Positions 21,242 through 32,560 of a DNA stretch of 64,000 bases are shown in pieces. The position numbers were made by a program, and so were the translations under genes. Positions within the stretch are counted from its first letter, which is position 1, and each line of letters opens with the position of its first letter. This stretch comes from Anniella stebbinsi (lineage: Eukaryota > Chordata > Lepidosauria > Squamata > Anniellidae): contig JARDYH010000003.1 of the NCBI GenBank assembly GCA_029215795.1, positions 96,008,609 through 96,072,608 on the forward strand, written 5' to 3'. The notes under the pieces were generated by a model. The model did no database searches, was not told where the DNA came from, and saw only the letters and a list, made by a program, of their open reading frames with translations.

Positions 21242-22757
21242 GGCCATTGTCTAAGCAAAGGACTGCAGTCAACTGAGGCCTTAAAACAATCTGGCAGTTT
21301 GGTATTCCAGTTGCTCCATCTCTGCTGGATGCTGACTGTAATTCTTAAAGGGCTCGTGGTTGTTTCTCAGTTCTCATGCTCCTGCATAGCTGAAGGATAG
21401 GAGAAGCTGCAGGGGAGTCATCCAACAAGTCAATGGGAGGAATTTGTCCTCAGGTATAGAAGGGAGTGCTGGGGGGTCTCCTCAAAATGGGGTGTCTTGT
21501 GTCTGAATCTGAGGTCTCCTCAGGATAATTCTACAGCCCGGAAGCAGGGGACATGGGGCATTCAACATTCTGAATGTTGGCAGCACAATAAAACTCCTGA
21601 ACATCAATATGTTGGGATCCAGTTTGGTCCTTGAATCCAGAAGCTTATTCTGTTTCATGTTCAAATACTGGGTCCAGCCCCATCCCTGTTTTTAAAGCAG
21701 CGGGGGGGGGGGGGGCGCATATCTGCTATGAAGATTGATATATCAAAATGCTGGAAGCTTGTGTGCATGCTCAGGACATATTTGGGCTTCATGTTCAGAT
21801 CACAGATCACCACCTTCTACCCATTTTCAAAGGGATCCAGAAAAAAATGTAAAATGCACTACAGAGTAAATTCTGCCATAAAGACTGAGATATTGCAAGG
21901 GAAGTACTTAGGTGTGCATGTCCAGGACACCATTCTGTTTCAAGTTCAAACCCCAGTTTTACCTCACATCCATTGTCAAGGGTGAGAAGATGATGTAAAG
22001 TACATTATAATGCAATGTCTGAAGGAAGGCCTCTTGGTCATGGGGCTTTAACCAGAAGAAATGGCTTGTACTACTTGTTTACTCCCAGTGGAGATGAGCT
22101 GGTTAATGTAAAACAAATGTATGTATTTTTACCTGGCAAATATTGGATGTCATGTGGTGAAAGTGTTGCTACATCAGTGTCTTTCACAATTGTGAGTTTC
22201 CTTGGACTGTACTGGAAATTCTTTTAAATGAATGTCCCTTATTTGGAATTTAATCCTTGTGTATTTTGACTTGCTGTAAAAAAAAACCCCTTCTTTATCT
22301 GAGTGTTCTATCCTTTGGAACAATGTGATCAATGTTCCATTTAATTATTTCTAAGCCAACCTTGATTTATAAAGGTTTGCCATTTCTAATTTCCAACACA
22401 CCTTTATGTGAGTGGAACAACTGTGCTTTCTGCAAGATCTTAAATGTAGATATCAGATTCAGGCTTTTCTTTTGAAACTAGAAGAAAAGAGCACGTAGCC
22501 TCATCATGTTGTTTCCTTGTGGTGAAAGTAATTGGCCATTGTGCAACGAGCTACATGCCGCCCGCTGCTTCTATGGATTGACTTATGCTTTGCGGTTCAG
22601 AATGTAGATGAGGCAGCTCAGTGGAGGGCATTTCTTACCTCTCCAACCATAGAAACCTGAAATGTGATCATACATTTTGATCTTGGCGTTTATTATATGC
22701 CAAATCACAAAAGGGAGGGAATGGGGGAAGGAGCAAGGCTTCAGGAGTTAAGGCATA
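21242..22757. other. Unannotated stretch with G run
   Basis: A G run lies at 21702-21715. Otherwise no repeat or gene recognised; open frames here lack motifs. Confidence 0.45.
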
Positions 22758-22910
22758 AGATTTGGTCAACCACTTACATTTAATTTAAGAAACTAGTCTT
22801 CATATTTCATTAAACATAGAGAGGGGGGGAGAGATTTGGTCAACCACTTACATTTAATTTGAGAAACTAGTCTTCATATTTCATTATATATATATATATA
22901 TATATATATA
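22758..22910. repeat. 74-bp tandem duplication followed by (TA)n
   Basis: The unit beginning AGATTTGGTCAACCACTTAC occurs at 22758 and 22832, nearly identical (one A/G change in TAATTTAAGA / TAATTTGAGA). A (TA)n array follows at about 22883-22910. Confidence 0.9.
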
Positions 22911-23689
22911 TGGGGGAGCTTTTCAATATCCTGGAAATCAAACTATTTATAGTTACAGAAAAAGCAAGCTAGTGATCTACAAACCGCTTAAACTGACCCA
23001 TGTTGGATTAAAAAAAATATGAGGATGGCCTGGACAAGCCATTGCCAATGTCTTTATTCCTCATTAGCAGCAACATCAACAGAGCATCTCTGGCCAGCTG
23101 GAGATCTCACAAGTCACATAAGTCACTGGTCCTCTGAGTTTCCCTCTGTCTGGCCATACTCAACTCAGTGTGCTGCTCTGGTCTTTGTGTGAGGAAGGCT
23201 GTATCTCGCCATATTTTAGTGCCATGAGACAAGGCCTGTCCTATTCTGTTTCTCTTCCACCCCTGTGTCAGGTATGGAGCACAGCTTGGGTAGTAGCAAT
23301 ATCAGCCCATCTCTGCTTCTGGCAGGGAAAGGGAGAGATGTGCACCAGTTTGCTATGTGGCTGTGCAAGACACATGGCTTGCGAATGGCACAGAGCAGGG
23401 ATACGAGAACAACAATGCCCTTGGTCACACAGCTGTAGAGATATCACGTAGCAAATATATATTGAACAGTAATTATAATATCAAAAAGCAAACCTCACAG
23501 TCAAAGTCAGTTTATATAATTCAAGGTATGAGAACATGTGTACAATTTAAACATCATTGTTCATGTAGATGTAACAGTTGTACAAATTAATAATGTACTA
23601 CATGATAGATACACAAAACTTTCCATAGCTTATAGTAGATAAACACAAATATCCAGAGCTTCACCATAGGTTATGTATACCTCCCTGTC
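22911..23689. other. Unannotated stretch
   Basis: Nothing recognised. Confidence 0.4.
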
Positions 23690-24137
23690 ATTTCGGTCCC
23701 TGGGCATCCAAAGCGGAAGTGCGATGTCTCGGGATGTCACAACCGCCATTTCTTTTTACTTTAAAGGAGCAGAGCACGGCGGAGAAGGTAAGGAACCCCC
23801 GCGTGCACACACACACCCTGCCATCCTGGGGATGGTGGACTTGTTCCTCCCCATAGACACAGAGCCATACCGTGCAGCTCCATGCCTGTTTCAGGTGCTG
23901 CACTTACTCCCGAGTAAGTGGGCACGAGGCAAGACAGGTGCCCACAACTCCCACAGTCTCAGGACGGTCCCAAGACCGCTCGAAGAATCGGGTTTTCCCA
24001 TGGTTTCTTCATCTCTGGGAAAACCTGTGCCCATCCCCCCCTGCCCCCGGGAGTCCCTGTGTGTCATTTGGACTCACAGGGAGCACCCAGGGACAACCCT
24101 AGGGAAAAAGACCAGTGTAGAAATAGCCACAGTCTTA
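23690..24137. mobile_element. GC-rich fragment, probable MITE remnant
   Basis: GC content rises sharply relative to flanks and CpGs are present (GGAAGTGCGATG, GCACGGCGGAG). Right end, reverse-complemented, reads GGCTATTTCTACACTGGTC, similar in form to the TATCTACAC ends at 19310 and 57419. No matching left end found. A 157-codon plus-strand frame (23673-24146) and its overlaps have no domain. Confidence 0.35.
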
Positions 24138-24146
24138 GCTAAATGA

Positions 24147-24352
24147 TTATCACGTGAAGCTGCCTTATACTGATTAAGATCATTGGCCCATCAAGCCCAG
24201 CGCTGTCTACTCTAGCAAGTGCAGACCCTCAACGGTCTTTTAGGTGAGATCTATCCCAGTCCTGACAGTCTTTACTGAAGGTATCAAAGATTGAAACTGG
24301 GGCCTTCTGCATGCAAAGCGTGGGTTCTTCCAGTGAGCTATGGCCCTTCACA
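24147..24352 (-). mobile_element. tRNA-derived SINE with CR1-like tail, minus strand
   Basis: Read on the minus strand, the head is GGGCCATAGCTCACTGGAAG.., a box A (ATAGCTCACTGG) in tRNA position, then ACGCTTTGCATGCAGAAGGC and box B-like AGTTTCAATC; the tGCATGCAg segment is anticodon-arm-like and suggests a tRNA-Ala-type source. The tail GGGCCAATGATCTTAATCAG..AAGGCAGCTTCACGTG is typical of a SINE with CR1-like 3' end. Diverged but complete in order. Confidence 0.7.
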
Positions 24353-26080
24353 CAAGAGTAGGGTTGAGATCAATTTGGCTGGGACCTTATTCTATAGTGT
24401 TATTGGCACCGCCATTGATCTAGTTCTGAAACAGATGTCATTGCTTATAAATCCAGCTGCTTTAATTTTCCGGAGTGCTTTTCCTCCTCCTTTTTCAGAA
24501 AACATTTTTAAAAAGTCAAGGCCAAGAGATGAATATCTAGCCTAAATTAGTTTGGTACATATGCCAGAGTTCCACAGTTGTCTCAAAGGAAGAAAGGCTG
24601 ACTTCCCTCTCCTTTTGCCTGCTTTCTGTAGGTAGGTCTGTTAACTCAGAGAGGCAGTCTTCCAGGTTTCTTGTCACTTTTCCTCCCACGCTGTATCTTC
24701 TGAAGGCTGCGGCTTTTCTCCATTTTTGTAATGTATTCTAAAGCTGCACTAAAGGGATCCACTTAATGGACTGCTCAGAAGAGTTGTTTAATGAGCGACA
24801 ATCATTTGTCTAGAGTCCTAACAGCTGCTCCTTTCTACCCATCCCGCCTACTGACCATATCTTTCCCCTGTACTAACAGCCTCCTTTAATTACTGGCAAG
24901 AAGCAGTTACTCTGAAGACCTAAAACAGACTACTGGAGAGGATGTTCCCTTCACTAAGCACCCCAGAACATTCTAAGTATAATAGCTCTACAGGAGATCT
25001 GTGTGTGGTAGCAGTCTTCTGAGCATGACTCCAATATAAATGCAGACATCTGTCTGGGTGTCCATCTGTGATGCCCATCAAGGCCTCCTTAATGCCACTT
25101 GGTGTATGTTTTGATGGTCTTCAGTATCTCCACTGATACTGGGGCTGGGTTGGGGTCTTAGCACTCAAGGAGCTACGTTGGTGGCAGGACCCCACCTGGA
25201 TTTTGCCAATTCCTGATGAAGGGAGTGGATGAAGTAGACTTTAGTGAGACATCTGTAAGTTGGGCACTGAGGGGGTGGGAAGTGAACCCTTCCCTTGCAT
25301 TACTTTCCTGCCTGAAACGAGTATTTTAGCTGTTTTTCTCCAAGCATGTTACTTCTGGTCTGGAAACTACCAAGAGAAAAACATGTCTATGAAAACAGTT
25401 TCAGGGAGCAAGAGTGGGTGGGGAAAAGGTTCCCCTTTCTCCCTACAGTTTGCTCATATTGGACTTTAAATCGCCCCACCCTATAGGGCAGGAGGGTAGA
25501 ACCTCAGACCCATGGGCTGTATCTTGTCCACCTAGGGCCTGTGGGGTTTCACCACCACCTTTCTCTCAACCAGTGATCATTGGCTGCTTTCCCAGCCTTT
25601 GTGTGTGTACTTTCCCCCATTCTAAAAGGTTGAAATGACTTAGTTGTGGCAGTAAGAGCTAAGTGCTCTGGTATCTTTGGTATTTTGGCCCTGTCGTCTT
25701 TGCCTTTGGTCCCACCCTGTTTGGCCTCCCACCACACCAACCATTGGAATGTGGCCCCAGAGAGCTTCTCTGAAACTGAATTCAGCCCTCAGTCAATAAG
25801 GATTTAGTAGCTGATCTGATTCTGCGGGTGGATCTGTAGCTGCCAAATCACATTGGTCCTAAACATTATGGTTAAATCCGTGTCTATATGGAGGATAGCT
25901 TGGTATTTCATCTATTTATTCTTTTCAGTACTAATTTCACACAGAAGTCATGGTGTCCAGCCTCCCAAGGTTTCCTGCCTAATTCCCTACAACAAAAAGG
26001 GGAGGGGAGAGAAAACAATACCTTAACAGTGGACTCAGTCGATATAGTTTCCTCTACATCTGAGGTGATTTTTGAGATTT
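24353..26080. other. Unannotated stretch
   Basis: No repeat or gene recognised over 1.7 kb. Short frames on both strands have no motif. Confidence 0.45.
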
Positions 26081-26400
26081 AGGCCGTTATCACACACGCA
26101 GTTTTAAGCACACGCACCGCAACTTTGATCCACTTCTTCCGCGCGGGACTCGCATGACGTTGTCCCCCTTGCGCTGTTCTCGCACCCTGAGTGCTGCATT
26201 TGTAGTTTCTGTTTTGATTTAACCCTGAATGGGCAAAGCCCGTTTCAGGCAAGTTCAGGCAAGTTCAACACAGGCTGAGCTGAGGTATCGGAGCAAAAGC
26301 GACCACGTGTGATTCAAAACACTACATTCGCATAGGAAACGGAGGGGGAACCCGCAGAAGCAATCTGGTTGGGGGGCAATGGTACATGTGATAAAAGCCT
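26081..26400. mobile_element. Short inverted-repeat element, CATCACACC-end family, copy 2
   Basis: Homologous to 147-437 throughout. Left end AGGCCGTTATCACAC pairs with the right end (reverse complement AGGCTTTTATCACATG). Contains an 11-bp tandem duplication, CAGGCAAGTTC twice, near 26260. Better preserved than copy 1, and it defines the family as about 320 bp. Confidence 0.7.
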
Positions 26401-26689
26401 TGAAGACATGGAAAGCAACTGCTGCAGACATCTATATACAATTGTGATCCTTTTTCATTCGCTTCTACAAGTACTACAATTTGCCTCTATTTTTAGGTTT
26501 CATTGGCGTGTCCAGAATTTATTATGAAATGGTGTTCTGCCATTTTTCATCTTGCAAGTTAGGGACTATTAAACATCCTGAACAAGATGATGCCAATTCA
26601 AGTTGAGTTTCAGTTCTTTTAACCATTTGATCTGTTAGTTTGAGCGCTCTGATGTTTCAGATGGAAACACGCCAGGTGCTTCCAATGTG
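26401..26689. other. Unannotated spacer
   Basis: Nothing recognised. Confidence 0.4.
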
Positions 26690-26935
26690 GTTTGAATCTG
26701 GTTGGGGTGACCTGTGATCTGGATATACATTGAGAGTTGAATCCAGATTTAGGTGAACGCAACTGAGAGCAGAAGCAGACTTCCCCACGCCAGCCCCCTA
26801 AAAATGCTATGCAGAAGGCATTTCTGTGGGTGAAAGGGGTAAATGCTAGTGTAGGGGAAGGGGAATCCCCCCAAAATTGGGTAGTGCCACCTGTGAGCAG
26901 AGACGTTCCGTTCATGGAAGGCACATCATGGATCT
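26690..26935. repeat. Dispersed repeat, TCCAGATTTAGGTG family, copy 1
   Basis: Shares ATCCAGATTTAGGTG, AGACTTCCCC.C.CC, AAAAATGCT..GCA, CCCCCCAAAATT, GCAGAGAC.TTCC.TTCATGGAAGG with 56677-57035 and 58736-58965. No clear inverted ends or poly-A tail; class unknown. Confidence 0.6.
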
Positions 26936-28218
26936 AAACCCACAGCATTTACAATACCAGTGAACACCACTTGAAAAGGCAAGTCTTCTTAATTTTCCTG
27001 TTTAAGCATGTGGGATGTGAATTATCCTTCAGTTGTGCCAGATAAGGAAAGCTGCTTTTGCTTAAGGCAGAATTTGGGTACATTTCATTTGGTGTTTGTC
27101 AAGGGGATGTCAGCTTTGTTTTATATCCAAACCAACATGACTTAAATATCAAAAGTAAATACTTCTGACATTTATATGGGGAAGTCTTATCTGACATCCT
27201 AGTTTGTGAGTGAGAAATTACCAGAAACAGGGAAATGAAAGATTATTATTTCTCTTGTGACTTGGCTCTTTCACTGGGTATAACTTTGCTGATTGCCAAA
27301 CATGGGGTTTTAGATTTTATTAGGTTTTTTTTTTAGTTATATCTGTGGTTTTCTGTGTCCCAAAAAATCCAGGGATTCCACAATAAAAATCACAGAAATG
27401 GTGGGCAAGCTTTTTTTACAGACACCATGTCCACTCTTATGGATTGTCCCCTGTAATATGCAGCTACGGCAGAGTGGTGGGTGTGTAGGTTGACAGTGAG
27501 GCAAAGTCAGCACCCCATATAAACTGGCTGTGCAGCTTGGAACACTCTTCCAACTTCATTGCAATGTTAACGGGTTCTGTAACAGCCGTCCAGAGGTTTC
27601 GTAGGAGACAAATCAATGTGGAAAGGGTTCCTTAGCGATAGAAAGGTTGATAACATCCAGGATAAGTTATAATGTGTGCCAGCAGCCACACGAGTAGGAT
27701 TTCCCTGTTCCTAGATTCATTCCTCTTGTGTTTCTGATAACATTCTTGTAGAAAACATCAGAACTTTATACATTGTGTTTATAGATAATGGCCATTTCCC
27801 CTTATGTTAGGAAATGTTATTAGAAAGGTAGTAATTTTTGAGGAAATAACAAGAGGCATCAGTTTGCCACCCAATTGCTGTTCCTGTATTGAAGGGACTC
27901 CAAAATGTATTCTAAGTGAAGCCTGATCTCCAGTTATGCTACGCTATGGGTTGTATCCCATGGTGGCATTTGTACTAGCAGAAAGCACTTACACTCCTGC
28001 AGTACAGGACATCCCAATTTCCCTGATCCTCCCGCCTACTGCATCCTTCTGAGCCATATCCCACACTCTTCCAGGCAGTCTGCCTAACCCCGGAGGAAAC
28101 AAGGCATCTGCAAAAATCAGGTGACTCATTTCATTTATTTCCTTTCTATACCGTCCAATAGGCAAAAGTTCTAAGGGCAGTTCCCCAGCATCACCTTGCA
28201 CCAATGGGAGTGCTTTCT
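26936..28218. other. AT-rich unannotated stretch
   Basis: Nothing recognised. Confidence 0.45.
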
Positions 28219-28226
28219 GCTAATAC

Positions 28227-28348
28227 AGAAGTGGGCACATGAGGCCCTGGAGGTGGTTGGGCCTACAACTCCCATCAGCCCAAGTAGCATAGTCAATGGT
28301 GAGGGATGATGGGAGTTGCAGGTCAAAACATCTGGAAGGCCACAAGTT
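28227..28348. mobile_element. hAT-type MITE with perfect 8-bp target duplication
   Basis: Flanked by gctaatac at 28219-28226 and 28349-28356. The interior arms CTACAACTCCCATCAGCCC and GATGATGGGAGTTGCAGG pair, and the ends keep the GGGCACATGAGGCCC..GGAAGGCCACAAGTT order of this family (see 10382). Diverged ends. Confidence 0.8.
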
Positions 28349-28391
28349 GCTAATACAAAGGCACCATTGAAATACAACATATTACATCAAA

Positions 28392-28621
28392 GCCACTGTT
28401 GTGTAGTGGTTGGAGTGTTGGACTGGGACTGGGGAGACCCAGGTTCAAATCCCCACTTGGCCATGAAGCTCACTGGGTGACTTTGGGCCATTGACTGACT
28501 GTAAGCCTAACCTACCTCACAGGGTTGTTGTGAGGATAAAATGGAGAGGAGGAGGCATATGTACACTGCCTTAGGCTCCTTGCAAGAAAAGACAGGATAC
28601 AAATATAATAAATAAATAAAT
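28392..28621 (+). mobile_element. MIR/CORE-like tRNA SINE, full length, plus strand
   Basis: Head TTGTGTAGTGGTTGGAGTG (box A) and GGTTCAAATCCC (box B) are tRNA-derived Pol III promoter boxes. The core follows: GAAGCTCACTGGGTGACTTT, CCTACCTCACAGGGTTGTTG, GAGGATAAAATGGAG; the tail is GATACAAATATAATAAATAAA with (TAAA)n. The sequence aaatacaaca occurs at 28370-28379 and again at 28622-28631, a plausible 10-bp target duplication. Best SINE copy in the window. Confidence 0.92.
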
Positions 28622-28631
28622 AAATACAACA

Positions 28632-29298
28632 CCATCTTTCTCTGTTTCTCTTTCACACACCATGCGCAGATCTGCTCATTTTAGATGAGAGACACTTCAA
28701 GTAGAAGGATGAACAAAATATCCTTGTGACACGTTAGCAAGGGCCCATTTAGTTTATGAAAAGCAGAGGTTGTGAACTCCTACTTTTGAGATTTTTTTTA
28801 TACTTGCATGTCTTGTTAAGGTTTATGGAAAATGTGGATATGGCATTTCAGGATGAGAAAATGCCTTCTCAGATGGATTATGGTATGCATTTGACTTTAA
28901 TGTCTGCATCAAATTTAATTTAATTACACGATCAGCGTTTAAAGTTTAAAATTATAGAGCAAGATATCTGACAAATGCTTTTCCGACATACGTAATCAGA
29001 TCGTTGTACCAGTCTTCTTAAGCAACAACTTGTAATGGAAGGATGTATAGTTTAACACCCGTTATGTTATGAAGTCAGAATTTTGTGCTTTAGAGTAAAT
29101 ACTGTTTTGGGTTTTCTTTACTTTGTCTGGGTATAACATGTATAGGCAAAGATACAAGGGAAAGGCATGTCTTTAGATGAGTGCTGGTTTTAATTGGCAT
29201 GGTTCAAAGAAGGAATAAGATGAAAGTCAGAGGAATGTGGGAATAAATCTAAATATAAGCTGTGAAATGTGTTACTAATGGCCAGTGGTTTTTTTTAG
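28632..29298. other. AT-rich unannotated stretch
   Basis: Nothing recognised. Confidence 0.4.
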
Positions 29299-29378
29299 TG
29301 TGCAGTTGGACACAAAATGTGCAGTTGGAAATCTAATAATGTGCAGTTGGAAATCTAATAATGTGCAGTTGGAAAAAA
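29299..29378. repeat. 22-bp tandem repeat
   Basis: GCAGTTGG occurs at 29302, 29321, 29343 and 29365; the last three units have exact 22-bp spacing with AAATCTAATAATGT between. CAGTGGTTTTTTTTAGTG immediately before (29284) could be the outer end of the hAT element to the right. Confidence 0.85.
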
Positions 29379-29499
29379 GTGGTGAAAATAATAAGACAAG
29401 TGTTATGTGTATGTGTACAAACTTAACAATAGACAAAGTCAGGGATGGCATGTAATACAAATTATATATGGGTAGAATGTGCTCAGTTTGCATAAAGCA

Positions 29500-32400
29500 A
29501 ATGCCCAAACCATTTTAAAAAAAAACTTTTTCTTTTTGCCCGGAACCTCCTCTTCTTCACCTTCATCTTTGGGCAGGTAATGCTTTGTCGCCCCCTTGTA
29601 AATGCCTTTAAAGTATTCCCGTTCTCGTGCTTTAGGCCTGCCTCACACCCTATGTTCTTTCTTCTGCAGCCAATGCAAAACAGCTGGTCTGGGGTCCCAG
29701 CCGGCCAATGGTGACATATTATAGTAAATATAAAGATATAAATTCTCTGTTCGTACAGATAGTCGGGCCCTACTTTTACGTTTGAGTGCAACACTTGCAC
29801 TTATGAGCCTGTCAACATCAGCGCTATGGGGTTTTGCAGCGAGTAGGCGGGCGAGGATCGTAGTAACATTCTTGTAATTTGGCCACCCTGCGAAGAATTT
29901 GACCTTGTCCCTCAAAGTCATGGTGCACACACGCTCAACGCACTCAATGTCGAATCTTTCTTCATACTCCATCCCCAGTTCTGTGAGATCCAAGTCTGCT
30001 CCCAATATGTTGAATACCTTCTTGAGATCCACATCTGGCGAGAGGTCACAAAATGGTTTGGCGATATGTATGTCGTCAATGCTGAATTCTTCTTCAAGGA
30101 AGTTACTGAGAGACTCTCGCACTTCAGTGAAAATAGCCTCCACATCTTGGTTGTCAGTAACAAACTGGTGGTGTGATTGGACTCATCGATATTAGGGTCA
30201 ATCCTTTCAGTTGTTTTGTTCCAGTCTCATCTTTTTCAATGCTTTCATGCAGAGCCTCCACCCACCCACCAAGCAGAAGTATCTCTGTGATATCTGTATC
30301 TCTGTGAGAGCATTGATTTTAGATCTCACCACCGCTGTCATCCTCAGCAGGTCCAGGACGGTGAAAGCATCTACTTGAAGTTGCTTCTGGTATCTGCTGG
30401 ACACACAAAGGATGTCTGCCAGAAATGCCGTGAGTTTAAGGTTTTCCTCTGTGATGAGGTAAGTAAAGAATCCCTTGCTGCCATCTTCCTTTGATTGTTC
30501 GAAGTATGTTACAAGTGCTTGCCAAGAGTGAAGAATTGTATCCATGAGGGAGAAGGAGTGCTCTGCCCATCTTACCTCAAAGATGGTTGGGAGCGACAGC
30601 AAGCAAAGTTTGTTTGCTTCAGCCAATGCACTTAGTTCTCGTGTGCGCATAGCTGATACATGGAAGAAAGAGCACATATGCACTAGGGGTGTGCATGCCC
30701 AAAAATATTGTCGTTTATCGTTATCGTCATTTCGGACCAAAAGAATTATCGTCTTCATTCATATTGTAGGTGAACCGTATCGTCTTCACGATAATTATCG
30801 TGAAAAAACTATATTTTTTGCAGCCCCTTTTTTAAAGAAAAAATGCCTATAACGTCTATATTTTACAAGTTAGAGGCTTGAAACTTGGTCCCAGTGCTTA
30901 TGGGGTATGCCTAAGTATGTGTATGAAATTTGAGTTTGATCCCTCCAACCCTCAATTTTATATGAATTTTTTAAAGATCATTTCCGTTCTGACAGATCAG
31001 AATGGCAGTTCGCTACGTGCGTTCATTCAGACCTTTAAAAAATTCAAATTTCATACACATACTTAGGCATACCCATAAGCACTGTGACCAAGTTTCAAGC
31101 CTTTAACTTTTAAAATACATAAGTTATAGGTATATTTATATGGCAGTCCAATAAAACGATAAAATCGCCTGAAAAGTATCGTCTCTGATGATTATCGTAG
31201 GTTTTTCTATCGTATCGTCATCGTTAAACACATGCACGATAACGACCTTATTGTATCATTATCGTACATTTTAATGAGATGACACACATCCCTAGATTGA
31301 ACCCAGCTTCTGAAAAATGTGGCTCACCTCAGTGAAAGTGTTGCACATCTTTTTCCATGCCAGGTTGGACCTGTGGACGGAACACCAGACCTTGATGAGT
31401 GGAGTGTTATGGTCAGTGCCTCGCATACATTCCTCAAACAGTTGCCACAATCCTGCTTCCTCCCCAGTGTTAACTGATGCTCCATCAGTCACAATAGAAG
31501 AGGCATTTTTGAAAATGTTCTGTGTGGCAGCATCTCCAATCACGCCCTTGCAACCCTCTTCAATTGCAGACATGAGGCCCTGCACCTTGCACATTGTCGG
31601 CTCTTGTGCTCCCAAGTCGCATTGCTCTTCTCCAGATTTGAGAACCACTTTGTCTATGCATGTACTGTCTACTGATCCATCGCTGCACAGTGACAGGGCT
31701 AGTGTGTCCTTGCACAACTTTTTCTGGAGACGCTCCTGGTCACTCTCTACAATGCACTGGAGGAAGTCATGATGACCATCGTTCAGCAGCTTCAGCAAGT
31801 TGAATGAGAAGGCCTGGGAAGACTGGCTGATAACAACACGTGCAGGAAAGAAGTGTCCACTCAAGGTGAGTTTTTTTTTAGCATCTCCATACACATGAAG
31901 CATTAGACCGCCAATCTTGTTAGCCAACTTTTCTGTTGCTTTACTAATAGCTTTGCCCATATTGCTTGCCTGAAGAGCTTCCACCATGGGGAGAGAAGCG
32001 ATATGATGGGCCTTTACAGCTTCAGCATGATAGTTGACTGCCAAATGAGCACTTACAGCTTTCCAATAAACTGTCCCTTTTTCTGTGGCTAGGGCAGGCA
32101 TTTTTGAAGTATTCAGGAAGATCTTTACAGTGTTCTGGTTGCTGTAACATGGGATGCATCAAACGTAGTGATGCCCTTTTAAGTGCATATCAAAGAAACA
32201 TGTGTTCTTTTTCCCTTCGCCCTTCGATGATTTTGACGATGATCCCATGTCTCCAATAGTGATGGCAGTAGTCTGTGATTGGTCCACAGCGCTGCCACGG
32301 CTGGGAGCCTCTACATTGTCCTGGTTGCTGCAAAGTTCCCTGCTCCCAGAGCAAATGGAACTACTGATGCTGTCGTCTTGAAGCTCAACATGTGCTGTAG

Positions 32401-32560
32401 AACTGCCCTTGGTATCTTGTCCATCTCTAGTGACAGGTTTTGCCTGGCATTCACCAGCACCTGACTTCAACTTGTCAACGAGCCATCCTGTGAGGCACTG
32501 CTGTCCCTTCCTCTCAGCCATTACTGGACATGAATAGTGTAACAATAATTGTGTAAACAA
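29500..32560 (-). pseudogene. Decayed hAT-superfamily transposase gene, minus strand
   Basis: Running from 32560 down: an N-terminal segment (MAERKGQQCLTG.., Ser-rich linker); FDMHLKGHHYV, a TGA stop at 32157-32159, then in the same frame CIPCYSNQNTVKIF and AVNYHAEAVKAHH, a C-C..H-H zinc-finger-like module; CSDGSVDSTCIDK and IVTDGASVNTG, catalytic-domain regions with candidate Asp residues; KVWCSVHRSNLAWK, matching the conserved C..H segment; after a MITE insertion, FFHVSAMRTRELSALA and TIFEVRWAEHSFS; and finally ILARLLAAKPHSADVDRLIS and YLYIYYNMSPLAGW, the C-terminal dimerisation domain. The order and motifs fit hAT transposases of the type related to domesticated KIAA1586/ZNF862-like proteins. 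Broken by one stop, a 611-bp insertion (30684-31294), and frame changes near 30144-30209. The end near 29284 could be a terminus; the other end was not found. Confidence 0.88.
30684..31294. mobile_element. 611-bp foldback hAT MITE inside the hAT pseudogene
   Basis: Ends TAGGGGTGTGCATG and (reverse complement) TAGGGATGTGTGTC match the terminal style of 16816-17684. Arms are ATCGT-rich (TTATCGTTATCGTC; CGTATCGTCATCGTT). The centre is a second palindrome: CTTGAAACTTGGTC..GTGCTTATGGG and CCATAAGCAC..GACCAAGTTTCAAG. The eight bases outside each end (atatgcac, gattgaac) match only in part, so the duplication is decayed or not original. It inserted between the catalytic and C-terminal parts of the transposase, so it is younger than the hAT copy. 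Confidence 0.82.

Noticed and set aside
23673..24146. Plus-strand open frame of 157 codons
   Set aside because: Within a GC-rich repeat remnant, no domain, overlapped by other frames.
24147..24352. A functional tRNA gene
   Set aside because: Box A and box B are diverged, the cloverleaf is incomplete, and a CR1-like tail follows: it is a SINE.
28392..28460. A functional tRNA gene on the plus strand
   Set aside because: Promoter boxes are present but the SINE core and tail follow directly, and arms do not fold as a tRNA.
29299..29378. A CRISPR-like array
   Set aside because: Direct tandem units with no unique spacers.
31317..31772. Plus-strand open frame of 151 codons
   Set aside because: Antisense to the hAT transposase, which carries the recognised motifs.
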